From contig JAHREW010000018.1 in the NCBI GenBank assembly GCA_020883125.1, positions 1 through 64,000 of the forward strand: a stretch of DNA of 64,000 bases. The letters run 5' to 3'. Positions 61,011 to 64,000 of this stretch are shown here, piece by piece. The stretch comes from Microcoleus sp. CAWBG506 (GTDB taxonomy: Bacteria > Cyanobacteriota > Cyanobacteriia > Cyanobacteriales > Microcoleaceae). The translations under genes and the position numbers were made by a program. The notes under the pieces are model-generated. The model worked only from the letters and a program-made list of their open reading frames with translations. It had not been told where the DNA came from and did no database searches. Positions within the stretch are counted from its first letter, which is position 1; the number at the start of each line of letters is the position of its first letter.

Positions 61011-63086
61011 ATGGTTAAGTTAGGTCAATCCTCCTTTCGCCGTATATTACTGTCGCGGATTTTGTTGCTGAGCGTACCCGTTCTACTGGTGGGGGAGTAT
61101 GTTACCTATCGCAAAGCACGATCGACCCTTCTGGAAACAGCACGTCAAAATCTGACCGAAAGTGCCGTCAGAAAAGCAGAAACTATTGAACAGTGGGCCA
61201 AATCACTCAGATCGAATCTGATCGGCGCTTCGGAAAGCTCAATACTACAGTCTGTAGAACCCAAAGATTATCAAAAGTTGATCGCGCAACTAGGGCAGCG
61301 GTTCCCCACTCAGGTAGATTGCGTGCAATTGACTAATTTGCAGACAAATCAAGTTATCGCCAGCACCTGTGGACCTCTTCCCATTCTGTCAAAGTCGCCC
61401 CCTGCTAATTTTTGGCCGCAGCAACAGCAGCAACAGGCTCTACTCGACGACAAGAGCGTCTACATCAGTCTGTCTTGGCCAGATATGCAGCAGGGGAAAA
61501 CAAAGGACAAAAATCCCCTTTCCTCTACTGCGAAGTTTTCCGATTCCAGCAAACAGGGCCAAGAGGGGAAGGAAAGTCAGGTGAGTTTGGTGTTGAGTGC
61601 CCCCGTTTACACTCGTCGTGCCAATAGTCGCCAATTGAGTTATGCTCTGAGTTTGCAGTCCTCCTTGCCAGTCCAAACCAGTTCTCCCAAGGGCTCTCTG
61701 GCTGGCTATACCGTGGCGATCGACCAAGATGGCACCATTTTGGCTCACCCCAATATTGACCGCGTAGGACGCAATATCGACCAAGAAGCCGATGCCGATC
61801 GCCTCAAGAGTCTGCTCAAAAGGGCGATCGCCGGAGGACAAGCTTTTTTACACCTATTTTCCTTTGAAAAAAATGGCGTAGAATTGCTCGCTGGCTACGC
61901 TGCTATCCCCAGCCCTTTAACTAAAAAAGAAAACAGCAAATGGATTATTTTAGCTGTCTCCCGTTTGGATTACGCCTTGTCTGGTTTGGAAGAAATTCAG
62001 CAGGTTTTATTTATTCTGATTGTGAGCTTAATAGGCGCTAGTATCATCGCCACTTTATATTTGTCTCGCGACTTAGCTCGTCCTTTGGAAAAACTCAGAG
62101 ACTATGCCCTAAAAGTAGATACAGAAGCGCCACAAGCAGTACCACAAAATCTAAAAATTCGTGAATTCAATCAATTAGCCGATGCCCTCAACAGTATGGT
62201 GGGTCGCCTCAAATCCTGGGCCGACGAATTGGAAGTTGCCACCAAGGAAGCAAAAGTTGCAAATCAGTTAAAAGATGAGTTTTTGCGAAATATTTCTCAC
62301 GAATTGAGAACCCCCCTCAATGGGATTATTGGTTTTCTGCAAATTGTGCGAGACGGCTACTGCGATGACCGAGAGGAGGAAATGGATTTTTTGCAGCGAG
62401 CTCACGACTCGGCTATGCAGTTACTAAATATCATTAATGATATTTTGGATATTGCTAAAATCGAAGCCGGTTCCTTCTCGCTGATGTTTGAAGTAATCGA
62501 TATGACTGAAGTCCTGGAAGATGCGGTTGAGTTACAGGCTATTCTGATTAAGGAAAAAGGTTTGAAGTTACATTTGCCACTCCCTAGCCCTCCTATTACT
62601 GTTTATGCGGACCCGGAAAAACTCAAGCAGGTGTTTTTGAATGTGTTGAGTAATGCTGTGAAATTTACAGAACTCGGCAGCATTACTATATCCATAAACA
62701 TTGAATCTAACAAAATCAAAATTTCCGATCGACTCAACGGGAATCTAGGAGAAAATACGACAAGCCTTAGCGAGGACCCCGAATCGGTAGTGGTGACTAT
62801 TAAAGATACAGGAATTGGTATTGAGCCTGAACAACAGCAAAAATTATTTCAGCCTTTTGTCATGGTTGATGGCTCTACTACTCGCCGATTTGGTGGTAAT
62901 GGCTTGGGCTTGGCTATCTCTCGAAAAATCATGGAATCTATGAGAGGGAGTATTACCATCCACAGTGCGGGTATCAATCAAGGTGCGACTGTAGTAATTT
63001 CTTTACCTGTTACTCAGCAATCAAATTCTGCTGTTGACAACCCGGATTTGCTAAAGGAAAATGCCATGTTTAAAGGCTTTGATTGA
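61011..63086 (+). CDS. Cache-HAMP sensor histidine kinase
   Basis: Two TM segments, HAMP 'RDLARPLEKLRDYALKV', H-box 'FLRNISHELRTPLNGIIGFLQ', 'FGGNGLGLAISRKI'. Confidence 0.94.
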   Translation: MVKLGQSSFRRILLSRILLLSVPVLLVGEYVTYRKARSTLLETARQNLTESAVRKAETIEQWAKSLRSNLIGASESSILQSVEPKDYQKLIAQLGQRFPTQVDCVQLTNLQTNQVIASTCGPLPILSKSPPANFWPQQQQQQALLDDKSVYISLSWPDMQQGKTKDKNPLSSTAKFSDSSKQGQEGKESQVSLVLSAPVYTRRANSRQLSYALSLQSSLPVQTSSPKGSLAGYTVAIDQDGTILAHPNIDRVGRNIDQEADADRLKSLLKRAIAGGQAFLHLFSFEKNGVELLAGYAAIPSPLTKKENSKWIILAVSRLDYALSGLEEIQQVLFILIVSLIGASIIATLYLSRDLARPLEKLRDYALKVDTEAPQAVPQNLKIREFNQLADALNSMVGRLKSWADELEVATKEAKVANQLKDEFLRNISHELRTPLNGIIGFLQIVRDGYCDDREEEMDFLQRAHDSAMQLLNIINDILDIAKIEAGSFSLMFEVIDMTEVLEDAVELQAILIKEKGLKLHLPLPSPPITVYADPEKLKQVFLNVLSNAVKFTELGSITISINIESNKIKISDRLNGNLGENTTSLSEDPESVVVTIKDTGIGIEPEQQQKLFQPFVMVDGSTTRRFGGNGLGLAISRKIMESMRGSITIHSAGINQGATVVISLPVTQQSNSAVDNPDLLKENAMFKGFD

Positions 63087-63095
63087 TGAGCGAAA

Positions 63096-64000
63096 TTAGG
63101 GGCTAATAGTTAATGGTTGTCCGTCGAGTTCTAGGGATTGGCTCAAAGCGCTAAGAATGCGGATTAATTGGACGGACTGGGAGCCGGAAGAAGTGGGGCA
63201 GGGAGTATTTGTTTGGACGCAATGGAGAAAGCGATCGCACACTTGACGCAGGGGTTCCACTGGTTCTAAACTCAATATTTCCCGATTTTTGATGATAGTT
63301 TGCTCCGCTGCACTAACCCTTCCCAAACTATTTTCGTCACCCCCACCATCTGAATTCCCTCGGTGTAAAATTAAGGGTGTTTCTGGCGACATTTCATCAA
63401 AAATCAAAGTTCCTAAACTGCCAACAACTGTTAAGCGCCGCTGTTTGTCGGGATTTAGCCAGCACAGGTGAATGAATGCTTGAAATCCGTCTGGGTAGGT
63501 GAGTGTTACCCAAACTAAATCTGCTAGTCCTTCTAAAGAATTTTGGGGAAAAATTGTAGGAGAAACTGAACTTTTTTCCTCTTCCTGCCCCCCTTGGGGG
63601 GCAGCAGGCAGGGCGGTTTCATTCTCCTGTAGGGGCGGTGCCCCCATGCCCGCCCCGATATCTGGAATAAGCGATTTTTCGTCGGTGGGGAGGGGTAGGC
63701 ACGCACCATCCACTACCCCTACAAAATCCTCGTTTTTTGGAGAATGAAACAGCCCTGGGGCAGCAGGGGGGGGTTGCCCCCTAACTTCCCCTCTTGGGGA
63801 GGGGAGCGTTTCCTTCTGAAATACAGTGCCCATCGCCCTTACTTGAATTGGGGTTTGTGCCAGCCAGGTATTGAAAATAGCAATGTCATGAACCGCTAAA
63901 TCCCAAAGGGCATCAACATCGTGCCGCACGGGTTCGAGATGGGTGCGCTGGGCGTAACCGTAGCGCAAATTTCCGAGTTGATGTTGTTGAATAATTGCTT
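63096..64000 (-). CDS. Gfo/Idh/MocA-family oxidoreductase, 5'-truncated by window edge
   Basis: 'LEPVRHDVDALWDLAVHDIAIFNTWL', 'LADLVWVTLTYPDGFQAFIHLCWLNPDKQRRLTVVGSLGTLIFDE'; frame open to the window end. Confidence 0.8.
   Translation of the reverse strand, partial: AIIQQHQLGNLRYGYAQRTHLEPVRHDVDALWDLAVHDIAIFNTWLAQTPIQVRAMGTVFQKETLPSPRGEVRGQPPPAAPGLFHSPKNEDFVGVVDGACLPLPTDEKSLIPDIGAGMGAPPLQENETALPAAPQGGQEEEKSSVSPTIFPQNSLEGLADLVWVTLTYPDGFQAFIHLCWLNPDKQRRLTVVGSLGTLIFDEMSPETPLILHRGNSDGGGDENSLGRVSAAEQTIIKNREILSLEPVEPLRQVCDRFLHCVQTNTPCPTSSGSQSVQLIRILSALSQSLELDGQPLTISP
63609..63757. mobile_element. 149-bp MITE-like element inside the Gfo/Idh/MocA gene
   Basis: TIRs CAGGGCGGTTTCATTCTCC / GGAGAATGAAACAGCCCTG; flanked by direct repeat GGGCAGCAGG (63599-63608, 63758-63767). 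Confidence 0.8.

Overview
64-kb chromosomal window of a filamentous (Oscillatoria/Microcoleus-like) cyanobacterium: many HIP1 sites (GCGATCGC), GAAACC-C-GGTTTC palindromes and heptamer-type repeats. Most genes are ordinary: nirBD, an ABC-2 exporter, gatB, potBCDA, thiG, a psb34-like small gene missed by the ORF track, a HemY-type protoporphyrinogen oxidase, an FeS-type photolyase, a GH57 enzyme and several multidomain light/PAS sensor kinases. The strongest unusual signals are these. (1) A 128-bp TA-flanked palindromic MITE is present in three near-identical copies. Its net 126-bp insertion is frame-neutral. In one copy it adds 42 codons inside a tyrosine recombinase. In another it supplies the C-terminus and stop codon of a Uma2 protein, and the original C-terminal coding sequence survives as a fossil downstream. 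(2) That recombinase is the only clear gene of a ~2.2-kb element bounded by perfect 35-bp att repeats at tRNA-Val(GAC). (3) A 149-bp TIR element with a 10-bp direct duplication sits in frame (159 bp net) inside a Gfo/Idh/MocA gene. (4) A biliverdin-type bacteriophytochrome kinase has Tyr in place of the phosphoacceptor His. (5) A CBCR-like REC-GAF protein has no output domain. (6) A helically phased cluster of TTTTCCACA-type DnaA-box-like sites lies next to an AT-rich stretch. All calls come from reading the sequence; no database search was run.
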